A stretch of 64,000 nucleotides of DNA from Gammaproteobacteria bacterium (GCA_024742415.1 JANSYN010000002.1:186001-250000); one strand, 5' to 3'; counted from the stretch's first letter, positions 45,908 to 55,411 are shown. Numbers and translations: made by a program. The notes: generated from the sequence alone by a model not told the origin.

Positions 45908-46027
45908 GCTCGCCACTGGCACTGCCACTGTCACTGCCACTGTCACTGTCACTGTCACTAACAGCACAACTACCAACACCACTACCAAAGCCCCTACAAA
46001 CGCCCCTACAAACGCCACTACCCGGCA
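45908..46027. repeat. Degenerate 12-bp tandem array 1 (10 units)
   Basis: Ten units of 12 bases grade from cactgccactgt-type copies to ccctacaaacgc-type copies. The array belongs to an 825-base gene-free stretch (45654-46478), which also contains array 2. Many frames stay open because 12 is a multiple of three, but no start with a ribosome-binding site was found. Confidence 0.85.
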
Positions 46028-46168
46028 CACCGGCGGCACTACTATCAGCACCCTTGTTCACATCGCCAGTCACCTCTGCCCAAATCACCACTGACGTCAC
46101 TGTGTAAAGGACGACTTGCCTCACTGCACACGGGATGAGTTGTAAAGCTAGATACAGGTCTACAGACA

Positions 46169-46336
46169 GCGTTGCATGCAGAACTGCATATAGAACTGCA
46201 TACAAAACTACATAAAGAGCTACGTTCAGCACTACCTACAGAACTCCATACCGCATTAGATACCGCACTACCTATAGCACTACATACAACACTACCTACA
46301 GCACTACCTACAGCACTACATGCCAAACTACGTGCA
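46169..46336. repeat. Degenerate 12-bp tandem array 2 (14 units)
   Basis: Fourteen units of 12 bases have consensus gcactacctaca. The core CTACA is shared with array 1 and with the flgB-flgA array. On the plus strand one frame would give an L-H-T-A or L-P-T-A repeat. I regard the stretch as non-coding. Confidence 0.88.
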
Positions 46337-46478
46337 TCACCACGGCAACCGGCAGCGGTTGCCCATCCAAAACAAACCGTATATCCTGTTTTTATATCAA
46401 TCAAGCAGGCACGTGCACGTCACAGGTGGTATTGACTGCACCGTGCGATCACTCACCCCGGACAAGGCTGCCAGAGTC

Positions 46479-46973
46479 ATGACTATGCCCAGCACACCCG
46501 CCCCCGACTTCGCCACACTGCTGGCGCCGTTCATCAGCAGCGTACCGGCCGCTGCCGTGCCGGCATTTCTGGCGCGGCTGGAGCACACCGCTGCGGCGCG
46601 CTATCGCATGTGGGCAGAAGCACTACCGGCGCACGCTGAAGGTCTACTGGGGTGCGCCGCGCGAGAAGACGCTATTGCTGAGCGAATTCTGGCGCTGTAC
46701 CCCGCGAATGAGCCCGCGCAGCTGAGCGCCATGGATGCGGCGATTGCACCGGCCAAAGAGACCTACTACGCCGTTTTTTCTGCCCTGACACCCATTGAGC
46801 AGATGGCCATACAGGCCAATGCCGAAAGGCAGGGTGCAGCGGCCTGGCGCGCCATGATCGACGACGAGCCCGAAGCTGACAAAAAGACCGCGCTTGAGGC
46901 CTGTGCCCGTATCGAGGAAGAGAGTGCAGACTTTCTCGATGCGCTGCTGGCCACGCTGGCGTCCGGCTCGTAA
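46479..46973 (+). CDS. Small helical protein of unknown function
   Basis: The 164-residue, soluble, Ala-rich helical protein has no signal peptide or membrane segment. A W-A-E-A-L-P motif and a C-terminal acidic helix (A-C-A-R-I-E-E-E-S-A-D-F-L) stand out. I do not recognise a family. The start was set at 46479 (M-T-M-P-S-T-P) because the region upstream is the 12-bp array and has no coding look; ATG 46485 is equally possible. It is followed 93 bases later by the PNPOx-like gene on the same strand. Confidence 0.65.
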   Translation: MTMPSTPAPDFATLLAPFISSVPAAAVPAFLARLEHTAAARYRMWAEALPAHAEGLLGCAAREDAIAERILALYPANEPAQLSAMDAAIAPAKETYYAVFSALTPIEQMAIQANAERQGAAAWRAMIDDEPEADKKTALEACARIEEESADFLDALLATLASGS

Positions 46974-47066
46974 GTCGGTCGCACCTGGCAACTCCCAGGA
47001 CAGAACGCCAGCCATTGCAGCACTGCATCCAATACGCCAACGCCTGACATAAGGAGAGCACACACT

Positions 47067-47660
47067 ATGGCCAAGACGCACGATCATGAAATCGTTTCAA
47101 TCTACCCTTTCAACGAGCAGGAAGTCGATGCACTGATGAGTAACGCCATTGAAGCGGTGCTCATGTGGACAACCCGGGACGGCTGGCCCGTGGGTGTCAC
47201 GCACGCCTTTCTCTGGCACCAAGGCAAAATCTGGCTCACGTTCGCCTCTCACCGTCACCGCGCCGCGGCCATACGCCGCGACAACCGCGTGTCGGTCAAC
47301 ATCAGCTCCGCTTCCTATGCGCAGGGCGCCGACCCAGCCCTGCCCTCCGGTGCGATTACCTTCAAGGGTACGGGCGAGTTTCTCGACGATGACGCGACCA
47401 AGGCCTGGTTTTATCGTGCGCTGGCAGCCAAAGTGGGCCAGGGCAACCAGGCCGTTGAGGACAGCTTCTACGAGCTGCTGGATTCGCCACTGCGCACCAT
47501 TCTTGCGGTCACGCCGGTCAAGCGCATCATGTACAACGCCAACCTGGCCAACCAGCATATTGCCGGGACGGCCAACGAGGCCGACCTGGGCGAGCGGCTC
47601 AGTAGCGACGCCAGGCGCATGAACAAGGAGCGCGAGGAACGCGGCCTTGACCCACGCTAG
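47067..47660 (+). CDS. Pyridoxamine 5'-phosphate oxidase-like FMN-binding protein
   Basis: The 197-residue protein has the split-barrel pattern of the PNPOx-like superfamily: W-T-T-R-D-G-W-P-V-G-V-T-H-A-F, then I-W-L-T-F-A-S-H-R-H-R-A-A-A-I-R-R-D-N-R-V-S-V-N-I. F420- or FMN-dependent reductases and haem-utilisation proteins share this fold, so the reaction is not known. AAGGAG lies just upstream of ATG 47067. Confidence 0.85.
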   Translation: MAKTHDHEIVSIYPFNEQEVDALMSNAIEAVLMWTTRDGWPVGVTHAFLWHQGKIWLTFASHRHRAAAIRRDNRVSVNISSASYAQGADPALPSGAITFKGTGEFLDDDATKAWFYRALAAKVGQGNQAVEDSFYELLDSPLRTILAVTPVKRIMYNANLANQHIAGTANEADLGERLSSDARRMNKEREERGLDPR

Positions 47661-47681
47661 CGCACCAGCGGCAGCGCTGCG

Positions 47682-48725
47682 CTAGTAGGAATAACCAATC
47701 GATGTGACCACACCGTAGTCACTGCTGGAATCGGCACCCGAGGGCGGGTCACTGTCGTAAGTATTGTAGTAGCTGAAATCCCAGAACAGGTCGCGGATCA
47801 TTTCCCAGCGCAGGCTGATGTCCAGTTGCGAGCGCAGCCGCCCGGGATCAGTAATACTGGGAAAGGCCGACATCGCCACTGACAGGTCCAGTTTCGGATG
47901 GTCATACAGGTAACGCGAATATTCCGCGCCGAACAAACCTTCAAGGTTCTCCTGCTTCGAGGAGGACGTAGACTCACTGTTCTGCTGCAGCGCTTCAGCG
48001 GTGCCCACCACCCCACCCAGCACAGCTAACTCTGAGTAATTGGTCTGCACAAGGTAGCGCCCCAGGCCGGCCCCAAGGCTGGTGCGTAAATCCAGCCCCA
48101 ACTCATCGTTCGATTCCAGCCCCAACAGATAGCTGCTGAACCAGCGGCGGGGCATGAAACGCGTCACGTTCAGGCTGAGGTCTGAGCGTTTGGTGCTGTC
48201 ATCATCCTGGTCGCTGGTCGTAATCGTACTGCCCTGCACAGAAATCGAGCGAATCTCGGTGCGATGCTTGGTGCGAAAAGCAAGATTGGCCTGCCCGACA
48301 TTACTGGCCTTGGTGAAGCTGTAACCGAAGCTGAGTGAACCCTGGATGCGATCCCAAAAATTATCGTCCATCTGCGCAATACGTACGACGTTGGCATGTT
48401 CAAGGGCCACTTCCTCACCGCCACTGAACACGCTCATACGACTGCGGTCGGGCGCTTCCCCCATGACGCCGGTGATACGCGTGCCATCGGTTTTTTCAAA
48501 CTGGAAAACATAGTTGCTCTGCACCCGCGCAATGTCTTCCCACTCGATGCGCACATCCCCCATGGAATCCGTCGACAGCGTCAGTTTACCGTGCTCGAGT
48601 TGCTTGATCTCGCCGGTCAGCTTGTCGCCATTGGACAGCCAGATGACATCGGTTTTCTCCCTGGCCAGCGCCGGTGCGCTCACCGCCAGCAGGGCCACAT
48701 ACATCGCGATAACAAAATACTTCAC
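47682..48725 (-). CDS. DUF481 outer-membrane beta-barrel protein
   Basis: The 347-residue precursor has a signal peptide ending A-L-A-R. A short beta domain follows (D-V-I-W-L-S-N-G-D-K-L-T-G-E-I, SH3-like). A C-terminal barrel of alternating strands ends in Y-G-V-V-T-S-I-G-Y-S-Y, which fits DUF481 (YdiY-like) outer-membrane proteins. The start is GTG 48725, which puts the signal peptide at the N-terminus; the in-frame upstream region is not signal-like. Function is unknown. Confidence 0.85.
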   Translation of the reverse strand: MKYFVIAMYVALLAVSAPALAREKTDVIWLSNGDKLTGEIKQLEHGKLTLSTDSMGDVRIEWEDIARVQSNYVFQFEKTDGTRITGVMGEAPDRSRMSVFSGGEEVALEHANVVRIAQMDDNFWDRIQGSLSFGYSFTKASNVGQANLAFRTKHRTEIRSISVQGSTITTSDQDDDSTKRSDLSLNVTRFMPRRWFSSYLLGLESNDELGLDLRTSLGAGLGRYLVQTNYSELAVLGGVVGTAEALQQNSESTSSSKQENLEGLFGAEYSRYLYDHPKLDLSVAMSAFPSITDPGRLRSQLDISLRWEMIRDLFWDFSYYNTYDSDPPSGADSSSDYGVVTSIGYSY

Positions 48726-48792
48726 CCGATCACTCTCCCGTTGCTGGCCTGCCTGCCACTTTAACACCGCAGCATGTCACTTTACGCCAGTC

Positions 48793-48857
48793 GCTACTGC
48801 TGCGAGCTGCTACCGAATGCTATTGCCGCGGGCTATTGCCGCGAGCTATTGCCGCAG
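48793..48857. repeat. 13-bp tandem array (5 units)
   Basis: Five 13-base units, the last three being gctattgccgcgg, gctattgccgcga and gctattgccgcag, lie in the roughly 300-base spacer (48726-49027) between the DUF481 gene and a small membrane-protein gene. Nothing else was identified in the spacer. Confidence 0.85.
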
Positions 48858-49027
48858 AACGTTTGCCCATAGCGGCAGGAGGGCACGAACCCCGTGGCAG
48901 TCTACCTATGGATTTCCCGATCAGCCGGTCAGGAAAAACCGTGTTGTATCGTGGCTCCACCGCCCTACACTGGCCGCTCTTGAACCCATGCCCGCCACCG
49001 CTTGTGGGCTCCCAAAAAGGAATGACC

Positions 49028-49213
49028 ATGCAGGCCAAACAGACTTCGACCGCCGCCCACAGCGCCACTCATCCCAGCCCTTCCCGGCTGCAGCGTTTTG
49101 GTAACTACATGCAGGATCCGCTGGGCTCCATCGTCACCGCTTCGGCCGCTGTCATCGGCAGCTTCGGCTTTGTGCTCTCAGGCATGTGGTTTATCAGCCT
49201 GACCGTAAGCTAA
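49028..49213 (+). CDS. Small single-span membrane protein
   Basis: The 61-residue protein has a Ser/Thr/His-rich N-terminal part and one C-terminal membrane segment (G-S-I-V-T-A-S-A-A-V-I-G-S-F-G-F-V-L-S-G-M-W-F). AAGGA lies 6 bases before ATG 49028; the ATG at 49022 is too close to it. No family is recognised. The coding call rests on the ribosome-binding site and the hydrophobic profile. Confidence 0.6.
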   Translation: MQAKQTSTAAHSATHPSPSRLQRFGNYMQDPLGSIVTASAAVIGSFGFVLSGMWFISLTVS

Positions 49214-49313
49214 GCCGTTCAAGGCGTCGCGTCAGGGGCAAACGCCCATCGCGGCCTCTCATCCCGGCCGCCCCCATTGCGACGACGACAGCTCGCTGCA
49301 CCGGGGCCCTGGC

Positions 49314-49877
49314 CTAGCACTCTTCCCCCATGGATTGTTCCAGCACGGCCGCCGCCAGTTCGAGCACGTGCTCATCCTCTTCCCCGATCATTCGCAACGC
49401 GTCGGCCAGCTGCAATAGATAATCGCGATTACTGCCGCTGGGCCCGGCACAGCGCAGTATATGCCTGGCCATCTCTGCCAGCGGCGCATCGCCCAGAAAC
49501 GCATGATTTGCCGTGTCTGCCACATAGGCTGTACCGCTGACCTGGGCGCCGCAAGGTTCCAGCCTTATCGGCAAGCTACGGCGTTGGTAGCCATTCTTCT
49601 CACGAAAATCCAGGTGCTCAAAAACCTGCGGCTCAACCTGGTAAGCCACGCCCCTGCACCGCGCCCGGGCCTGCGGAATCAGGGTCACCACGCGTCCTGG
49701 CGCGCTGGGTGTGCCCCGATGATCATGGGAGCCCTGCCAGAAACGGCGCGCCCAGCCAGTGATACTCGCGTGCGCGCATTGCACAAAGGGAAAATCCACC
49801 TTGTAGATCAGTGAGCCGTAGCCAAAAACCCAGTGCAGGCTGGACGCGTCAGGGCTGGATGTGTTGTCTGGAGACAT
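49314..49877 (-). CDS. Gamma-glutamylcyclotransferase, ChaC-like
   Basis: The 187-residue protein has the ChaC/GGCT substrate loop V-F-G-Y-G-S-L-I-Y-K. It also has the conserved W-Q-G-S-H-D-H-R-G-T-P-x-x-P-G-R-V-V-T-L, and the catalytic Glu in D-F-R-E-K-N-G-Y. The family cleaves gamma-glutamyl peptides such as glutathione to 5-oxoproline in the cytoplasm. Met at 49877 was chosen because upstream residues lack family similarity. It is divergent from the beta-propeller gene at 50123. Confidence 0.9.
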   Translation of the reverse strand: MSPDNTSSPDASSLHWVFGYGSLIYKVDFPFVQCAHASITGWARRFWQGSHDHRGTPSAPGRVVTLIPQARARCRGVAYQVEPQVFEHLDFREKNGYQRRSLPIRLEPCGAQVSGTAYVADTANHAFLGDAPLAEMARHILRCAGPSGSNRDYLLQLADALRMIGEEDEHVLELAAAVLEQSMGEEC

Positions 49878-50122
49878 GGAGCATCGCTGCGGTAAAACGC
49901 CGTTGAACCACGGTAGTTGCCAGTGCTTCCAGCCTAACACAGCGACCCCGATGCAAGACAGGAATGGCCCTGCAGCGGGATCGGTCGCTGCGAGAGGCAA
50001 AATAAACGTGCATGCACTACGCCGCAACGGCTACACTTTTATTGCGGCCTGCGGCCTGCGCTATAACAGCGCGAGCGTGCCGCCAATGCCCAACCACTAC
50101 TTGCCAATATCAGCCAGCTCTC

Positions 50123-51190
50123 ATGTATAGCTTCACCGGCGTCATCGACAACAACGGGGCCGCCAGCCAGATTCCGGAGATTGCCTTCCATCCCGATGGT
50201 GCGCTGTTTGCGGCGACGTTTCTGGACTGTAATTCCGTGAAGCTGTTCAGTGCCGATACCCACACTCTGCTACGCACCATCGGCAACCCGGAGGCCGGCC
50301 TCGCGCGACCACATGCCCTGTTGGTCACTAACAATCATCTTATTGTTTCGCACCAACCGCATCGCGATCAGCCCTCTTTCCTGAACGTCTACCGGCTGGA
50401 TAGCGACACCGCCGTGCCGGTATTTACGCTGCGCACACCCATCGAGAACCTGCGCGAGGGTCACAGCATCGTGCGACTGGGTGAGCGCTTTGTTATCACG
50501 CACTGCGAGAACCGCGATGCCGCGGGCGCCATGCTCGCCTATCGGTTCAACGATGACACCGGACAGATCACCGGCCCGGACAGCCACCACGAACGTGTTT
50601 TTGATGAACTGGGTTATGCCAAGGGCATTGCGCGAATCGCAGACAGCAACGAAATTATCGTCACCTTCAACAAAGAGAAACAGTTGACGCTGCGCGAGAA
50701 ACTGCAGTTCAACCTGTTCAAGACGAGAAACCTCATCGAACAGCAGGGCGTGCGCGGCCTGCTCGACAAGTTACTGCATCGCGGTGCAGGCATGAACACG
50801 CCAGCCGCAGCGCACAATGGCGTGGCCACTTTTGGTATCGATACAGACGGACGGTTATCGGAAGCGCCCACCCGGGTGATCCTGCGCGCAGCGTTTTGCC
50901 GGCTTGAAAACGTTGCCATCCATGGCAACCTGGTCGCCCTTAGCGACACCGTCAATAATCAGGTGCTGCTCTACAACCGCAGCGTCGATCCGGATTTGAA
51001 CAACCCTGTGCAGACACTGTCCGAGCAACTGTGCGTGCCTCATGCGGTGGCGTTTTCGCCCGACGGCAAAACGCTGCTTGTTTCCAATTTCGGGCTGCGC
51101 ATGCAAAACCAGGTCATTCATTGGAAAAGTCACACCCGGCCGCGTCGCGACAACATCGTCGTCTTCACGGCCGCCGTGGGAGGGGGGTGA
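50123..51190 (+). CDS. Beta-propeller-type protein of unknown function
   Basis: The 355-residue soluble protein has repeated propeller blades. I-A-F-H-P-D-G-A-L-F-A-A-T near the start and V-A-F-S-P-D-G-K-T-L-L-V-S-N-F-G near the end are WD40/lactonase-like. About five further blade-like strands lie between them, with a helical insert around residues 200-235. No signal peptide is present. ATG 50123 was chosen because the first blade follows directly. No catalytic motif was recognised. Confidence 0.72.
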   Translation: MYSFTGVIDNNGAASQIPEIAFHPDGALFAATFLDCNSVKLFSADTHTLLRTIGNPEAGLARPHALLVTNNHLIVSHQPHRDQPSFLNVYRLDSDTAVPVFTLRTPIENLREGHSIVRLGERFVITHCENRDAAGAMLAYRFNDDTGQITGPDSHHERVFDELGYAKGIARIADSNEIIVTFNKEKQLTLREKLQFNLFKTRNLIEQQGVRGLLDKLLHRGAGMNTPAAAHNGVATFGIDTDGRLSEAPTRVILRAAFCRLENVAIHGNLVALSDTVNNQVLLYNRSVDPDLNNPVQTLSEQLCVPHAVAFSPDGKTLLVSNFGLRMQNQVIHWKSHTRPRRDNIVVFTAAVGGG

Positions 51191-51280
51191 AATTTGCCCG
51201 CCAAAACGCACTGCACCCCGCTCACCGTGAGTGGCGTGGCGCTGACAGCCTTGCTGTACTGCTGGATGTATCGCGAAGTG

Positions 51281-52606
51281 TTATCTGGCTAACAGCTTGT
51301 AGTGGCTGGCATCAGTAATAAAATCTGCATGGCCATAGCTCTCGAGCAATGACGCCAGCTTCTTGACCAGCTGTTTGTCCAGAAAGTCACGCAGCATGGG
51401 TATGCGCATTCCCATGGCATAGTAGTTGGAGCTGGCAAGCAGTGTCATTATGGCGGCTGCGCTGGCCAATCTGTCGTTGAGGCCATAATCAATGCCCATT
51501 TTTTTGGCACGCTCTGGCTTGCGTTCACAGAAATTCTGGATCAGAAAATATTTTGAAAAGCCCCGCTCCATCCAGCGGTGACTGCGGCCGCGCAGCGAGG
51601 GGTCGTTAAACAATTCGGCGTCCATGGTGCCGCGCACCAGCTCGCCGCAGGTAGCGTCGTCAAACTCCTCCCGCAGCGTCAGCGTGCGTGCCATCATCAG
51701 GTCGACGATTTCCTGTGGCGTTTCGCCCAGTAACTCCTGCGGCAAACCAAGCAGGAAGCAGCGGTACCTTGCGTGTTCCACACGCGCCCGCTGGGCCGGT
51801 GTAAACCGGGTATGCCCCTTGGCCAGCAGCTTGAACGACAGCAGGAAAACACCGATCAAACCCGCGGGCATCTGATCGACTTGCGGAATGGGTATGCCGT
51901 AGGTGGCCGCATCCCACTGACCGCTCTGCATAATGTTAAAGCGCACCATGGAATGCATCAGGCGCACCTTGGCCGCAGCCTTGAATCCACTGCCGTAGCG
52001 CTGCAGTGCACCGGGCATTGCGGTTGCAGTAAAAAAGCTCGCGGTTTCAAACACACGGCGAGCGGATTTGGAATCACTCAAGGTCCCGGTCATGGTCATT
52101 GGCAGGGCCGTGTACTTGTTCATAAACGTGGCGATGAAGGCGCCGCGAATGGCAAACGGTGAAATCGTGGCCAGCGGTATCCGCTCCTGGCGGGCCCCCT
52201 CCTCTATCAATGTCATATCCACCCAGCCCGGGGTCGCTTCCATGGAGCGAATAAACGTGGTGAGCTGCGGCGGCGCATCGGTAAGGCTTTCCAGGCCGTG
52301 ATCGCAGGCATCTTCGAGCATGGACACCAGCGTACGAAACCCATACTGGGGAATCAGCGCCGCGTAGGCATCGGCCACACGATCACCGGTCATCGTGTAA
52401 TTGCGCATCATGGCCATGCGCTGCGGGTCGGCAAGGGCGCGCTCGGCATAAGCCCTGAAGCGCGGGGGTAGACGATCGGCAACACTGCTGTCAGTCACGA
52501 AGCGCTCGGGCAGGCGGGTAAAATCGATGTCGCCGTAAATAGCAGGTACTGCGGCCTTTTGCTGCACAACGCTGTCGGCATAGATCGCCGCAGGGGAGGT
52601 CGTCAT
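51281..52606 (-). CDS. MpaB/Lcp-family oxygenase (DUF2236)
   Basis: The 441-residue protein resembles the MpaB/rubber-oxygenase family: P-G-W-V-D-M-T-L-I-E-E-G-A-R, the middle helix with K-V-R-L-M-H-S-M-V-R-F that probably supplies a haem-ligand His, and Q-E-L-L-G-E-T-P-Q-E. Known members are b-type haem oxygenases, for example latex-clearing protein, that cleave C=C bonds. There is no signal peptide. The substrate is unknown. Confidence 0.82.
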   Translation of the reverse strand: MTTSPAAIYADSVVQQKAAVPAIYGDIDFTRLPERFVTDSSVADRLPPRFRAYAERALADPQRMAMMRNYTMTGDRVADAYAALIPQYGFRTLVSMLEDACDHGLESLTDAPPQLTTFIRSMEATPGWVDMTLIEEGARQERIPLATISPFAIRGAFIATFMNKYTALPMTMTGTLSDSKSARRVFETASFFTATAMPGALQRYGSGFKAAAKVRLMHSMVRFNIMQSGQWDAATYGIPIPQVDQMPAGLIGVFLLSFKLLAKGHTRFTPAQRARVEHARYRCFLLGLPQELLGETPQEIVDLMMARTLTLREEFDDATCGELVRGTMDAELFNDPSLRGRSHRWMERGFSKYFLIQNFCERKPERAKKMGIDYGLNDRLASAAAIMTLLASSNYYAMGMRIPMLRDFLDKQLVKKLASLLESYGHADFITDASHYKLLAR

Positions 52607-52757
52607 AGTTCGTTACTCGAGGCTGTTATGCTTATAGTATCTGCAGACTATAGCACTGTGTTCGCAGCGCGAAAACGCGACATGGCCACGCGGCCCAGCC
52701 CGCCCTGGGCCGGCGTACGCTATCCGGGCCATGGTAAAACCTCTGGAGGCTGCACTG

Positions 52758-53903
52758 ATGCAGAAAAGGCCAAACGATACACCGGCAAACCGTCGCTACC
52801 TGTGGCTGGTTGCGCTCATTGCACTGCCGGTCATCGCCTGGGCAGGATTACTGGACCAGTACTCGGCGCAGTCCCTTGGCAATTCGCTGTCGAGCGCCGG
52901 CGTCATCTACGCCACGGCCCGGGGCATCAATGCCCTGGTATCGCTATTACAGGGCACTGAACTCCATTTGCTGATCGCCACCTTCAGCGTCGGTGAGTTA
53001 CTCGACCCAGTAAACGACCTGATCGAGCGCTTTTCGCAACTCATCCTGGTCGCGCTTGGCTCACTCGCGCTACAGAAGCTTCTGCTGGGTGTGGTTTCTG
53101 ATGCGCTGTTCAACGTACTGCTGACCGGCGCGGCGCTGTGTGCAGGAGCAAGTCTGTGGCTGGGGCACGCCAAATCAACCGGCCCGCTGCTGAAAGTGTT
53201 TCTGCTGATGGTCTTCCTGCGTTTCTCCCTGAGCCTGGTGGTCCTGGCAAACGCATGGGTAGACGCGCGATTCCTGGGTCCGGCAGATGCAGCGCGCCAC
53301 CAGGCGATGGAGACATTCCGTGGCGACTTGCGCGAGGTGGAGAACTTCTCGCACGCCAAAGATCAGCTACCGCCTGAAGGGGGCAGAAAGCTGCAGCGCG
53401 ACTTTGACGCCTACCGGCTCGAACGCAACGAACTGGCGCGTACGCAAGCAGCACTCACCCAGACCTTGCAGGTTGAGCGCGCTAAGCTCGATGAGTTAAT
53501 CGACAAAGCCGGGGGCTTATGCACTCGCTGGAAATATCCCGCCACCTGCCCTGCTGAAGTTGAGCAGGCCAAGCAGGCGTACAGGGCGCTGGAGGAAAAG
53601 CGCATCCATTATGAAAATCACGCCGCTGAACTCGCAGTGAAAATGGCCGCGCTGCAAAGCGACATCGATTGCCTGACAGCCCGCGAACGCGGAGAGAACT
53701 GCACCCTGTGGGACAACCTGAAAACGCCACCCACGCTTGCCGAAGTGCGCGAAAAACTTGAAGACATCAATGCAAAGGTGAGTGACTTTTCTGAGAACAC
53801 TATCAGCCTGCTTGTTTCGCTGCTGCTAAAAACCGTTGCTATACCCCTGGTGTTTATCTACCTGCTGTTGTTGGTGGTGCGTCGAGGCTGGTCAAAGCTG
53901 TAG
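52758..53903 (+). CDS. Membrane protein with long cytoplasmic or periplasmic coiled coil
   Basis: The 381-residue protein has an N-terminal set of hydrophobic segments (about residues 13-155, four or five), a central coiled coil of about 130 residues with two Cys-containing spots (L-C-T-R, then D-C-L-T-A-R-E-R-G-E-N-C) and a final membrane span with a basic tail. I recognise no family. ATG 52758 was chosen over ATG 52731 because TGGAGG lies 7 bases upstream. Its role is unknown. Confidence 0.75.
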   Translation: MQKRPNDTPANRRYLWLVALIALPVIAWAGLLDQYSAQSLGNSLSSAGVIYATARGINALVSLLQGTELHLLIATFSVGELLDPVNDLIERFSQLILVALGSLALQKLLLGVVSDALFNVLLTGAALCAGASLWLGHAKSTGPLLKVFLLMVFLRFSLSLVVLANAWVDARFLGPADAARHQAMETFRGDLREVENFSHAKDQLPPEGGRKLQRDFDAYRLERNELARTQAALTQTLQVERAKLDELIDKAGGLCTRWKYPATCPAEVEQAKQAYRALEEKRIHYENHAAELAVKMAALQSDIDCLTARERGENCTLWDNLKTPPTLAEVREKLEDINAKVSDFSENTISLLVSLLLKTVAIPLVFIYLLLLVVRRGWSKL

Positions 53904-53958
53904 AGGCGGGACTACCGCGATCAACACCGGTTTACGTTAACCCTGGCCCGATGACGAC

Positions 53959-55248
53959 CTAACTGCTGGTATCGGTCCCGGGCTTGCCAGGACTCTTGCG
54001 GGTGGTCTTGCCAGTGGTCTTATTACTGGTATTGCGATTGCCTGTGAGTGTCTCCTCGCGCCCCAACGATTGTGGCGTGGCTGGCTGATCCTGCGTATTG
54101 GCCAGCGCCCAGCGCGTGGCAAGCGGGCCGATAAATTCAAACACTGCGGTGGCAGCAATCACCGTTGGCAATACGCTGTCCTTCAGTTCAGGAAAGATGG
54201 TACTGGCCTGAAACGCCATGGCCATGGCAACACCGGCCTGCGGCAACATCGCCACGCCCATCCAGCGCGCCAGATTCGCATCGTCACCCGCGCGCAGTGA
54301 CACCAGCCACCCCCCGGCAATGCGACCACCAATTCGCAGGATCAGGTAAGCACCCAATAAGAGCCCCGCAGCGCCAAGCGCCTGCGTGGTCAGGTAAGCA
54401 CCGGAAAACAGGAAGAACAACGCCAGGAAAGGCCACTCAATTTCTTCAACGGCGTGGAACGGGCGTTTGTGGTGGCGGGCAAAATTGGTCACCGTGATAC
54501 CCATCGCCACGCAGGCCAACAGATACGATACATGCAGCGCCACTGCCAGCCCCGCGCATACCATGACCATGCCGGTTGCCTCCATGAGCAGCGGCTGGCC
54601 TTTTTTTATACGCCCGGAGAGCAGCGCCATCGGCAGCCCCAGGCCAACGCCCAGCGCGATCGCACCCAGGACTTCTCGCACTGCGACCAGCAGGGGCGAA
54701 TGATCTACCGCGCCGGACGACATCAGCTGCACAGCCAGCACAACGATGCTGAAAATTATCAGGCCCCAGGCATCATCTACAGCAACAACACCCGTTAAAG
54801 CGCTGGCAAAGCGGCCCTTGGCGCGCGCCTGCTTTATGGCGTCCATCGTGGCTGCAGGGTCTGTTGCCGTGGCAAGCGCGCCCATCACCAGGGCAAGCTC
54901 TAATGGCACCGAGACAAGCACAAGCCCTGCGCAAACCACTGAGAAGGTAATGAGCGCCTGTGCCACAGAGAGGCGCAGGATCAGCCAGCCGGAGCGATGA
55001 AACAGCTTGCGGCTCAACTTGCCGCCAACCAGAAAACCCACCATCGACAGGGCCAGCACCGCAATGAACTCAAAGGCCCGGCTGCTCAAAGGGTCAATGT
55101 AGTCCAGCACTGCCGGCCCAAGCACAAACCCCAGCAGTACCAGCAAGGATATGCGCGGCAGGCGAGTATGCCGGCCAACCGCCTCTGCCAGCAGGGCCAG
55201 TATCAGTAACGTGCCAAATGTCAGCAGTTGGTGCGCGGCAGATTCCAT
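53959..55248 (-). CDS. Cation:proton antiporter (CPA2 type)
   Basis: The 429-residue protein has about 12 membrane segments and Na+/H+-exchanger features: T-R-L-P-R-I-S-L-L-V-L-L-G in segment 1 and A-T-A-T-D-P-A-A-T-M-D with A-V-D-D-A-W-G, where the Asp pair of the ion site lies. The 45-residue tail is hydrophilic, with repeated T-T-G-K-T-T-R. It lacks a RCK or TrkA domain. It probably exchanges Na+ or K+ for protons at the inner membrane. Confidence 0.88.
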   Translation of the reverse strand: MESAAHQLLTFGTLLILALLAEAVGRHTRLPRISLLVLLGFVLGPAVLDYIDPLSSRAFEFIAVLALSMVGFLVGGKLSRKLFHRSGWLILRLSVAQALITFSVVCAGLVLVSVPLELALVMGALATATDPAATMDAIKQARAKGRFASALTGVVAVDDAWGLIIFSIVVLAVQLMSSGAVDHSPLLVAVREVLGAIALGVGLGLPMALLSGRIKKGQPLLMEATGMVMVCAGLAVALHVSYLLACVAMGITVTNFARHHKRPFHAVEEIEWPFLALFFLFSGAYLTTQALGAAGLLLGAYLILRIGGRIAGGWLVSLRAGDDANLARWMGVAMLPQAGVAMAMAFQASTIFPELKDSVLPTVIAATAVFEFIGPLATRWALANTQDQPATPQSLGREETLTGNRNTSNKTTGKTTRKSPGKPGTDTSS

Positions 55249-55360
55249 TGCAACAGTGTACCCCAGAACCGCGACGCCAAAGCAAAGAGTCCTGGCTCGC
55301 TGCGATCGCGTATGAACACCGGCGGCAGTAATCGCCGCGGGGGAGCCTGCACAGGCTCTT

Positions 55361-55411
55361 GCATCACGCGTCGTGCATCACGCGTCGTGCGTCGTGCGTC
55401 GTGCGTCGTGC
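55361..55411. repeat. 7/14-bp tandem repeat upstream of the GST gene
   Basis: Two copies of gcatcacgcgtcgt are followed by three copies of gcgtcgt and a partial copy. They lie 42-92 bases upstream of the glutathione S-transferase start, where a promoter would be expected. Confidence 0.9.
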
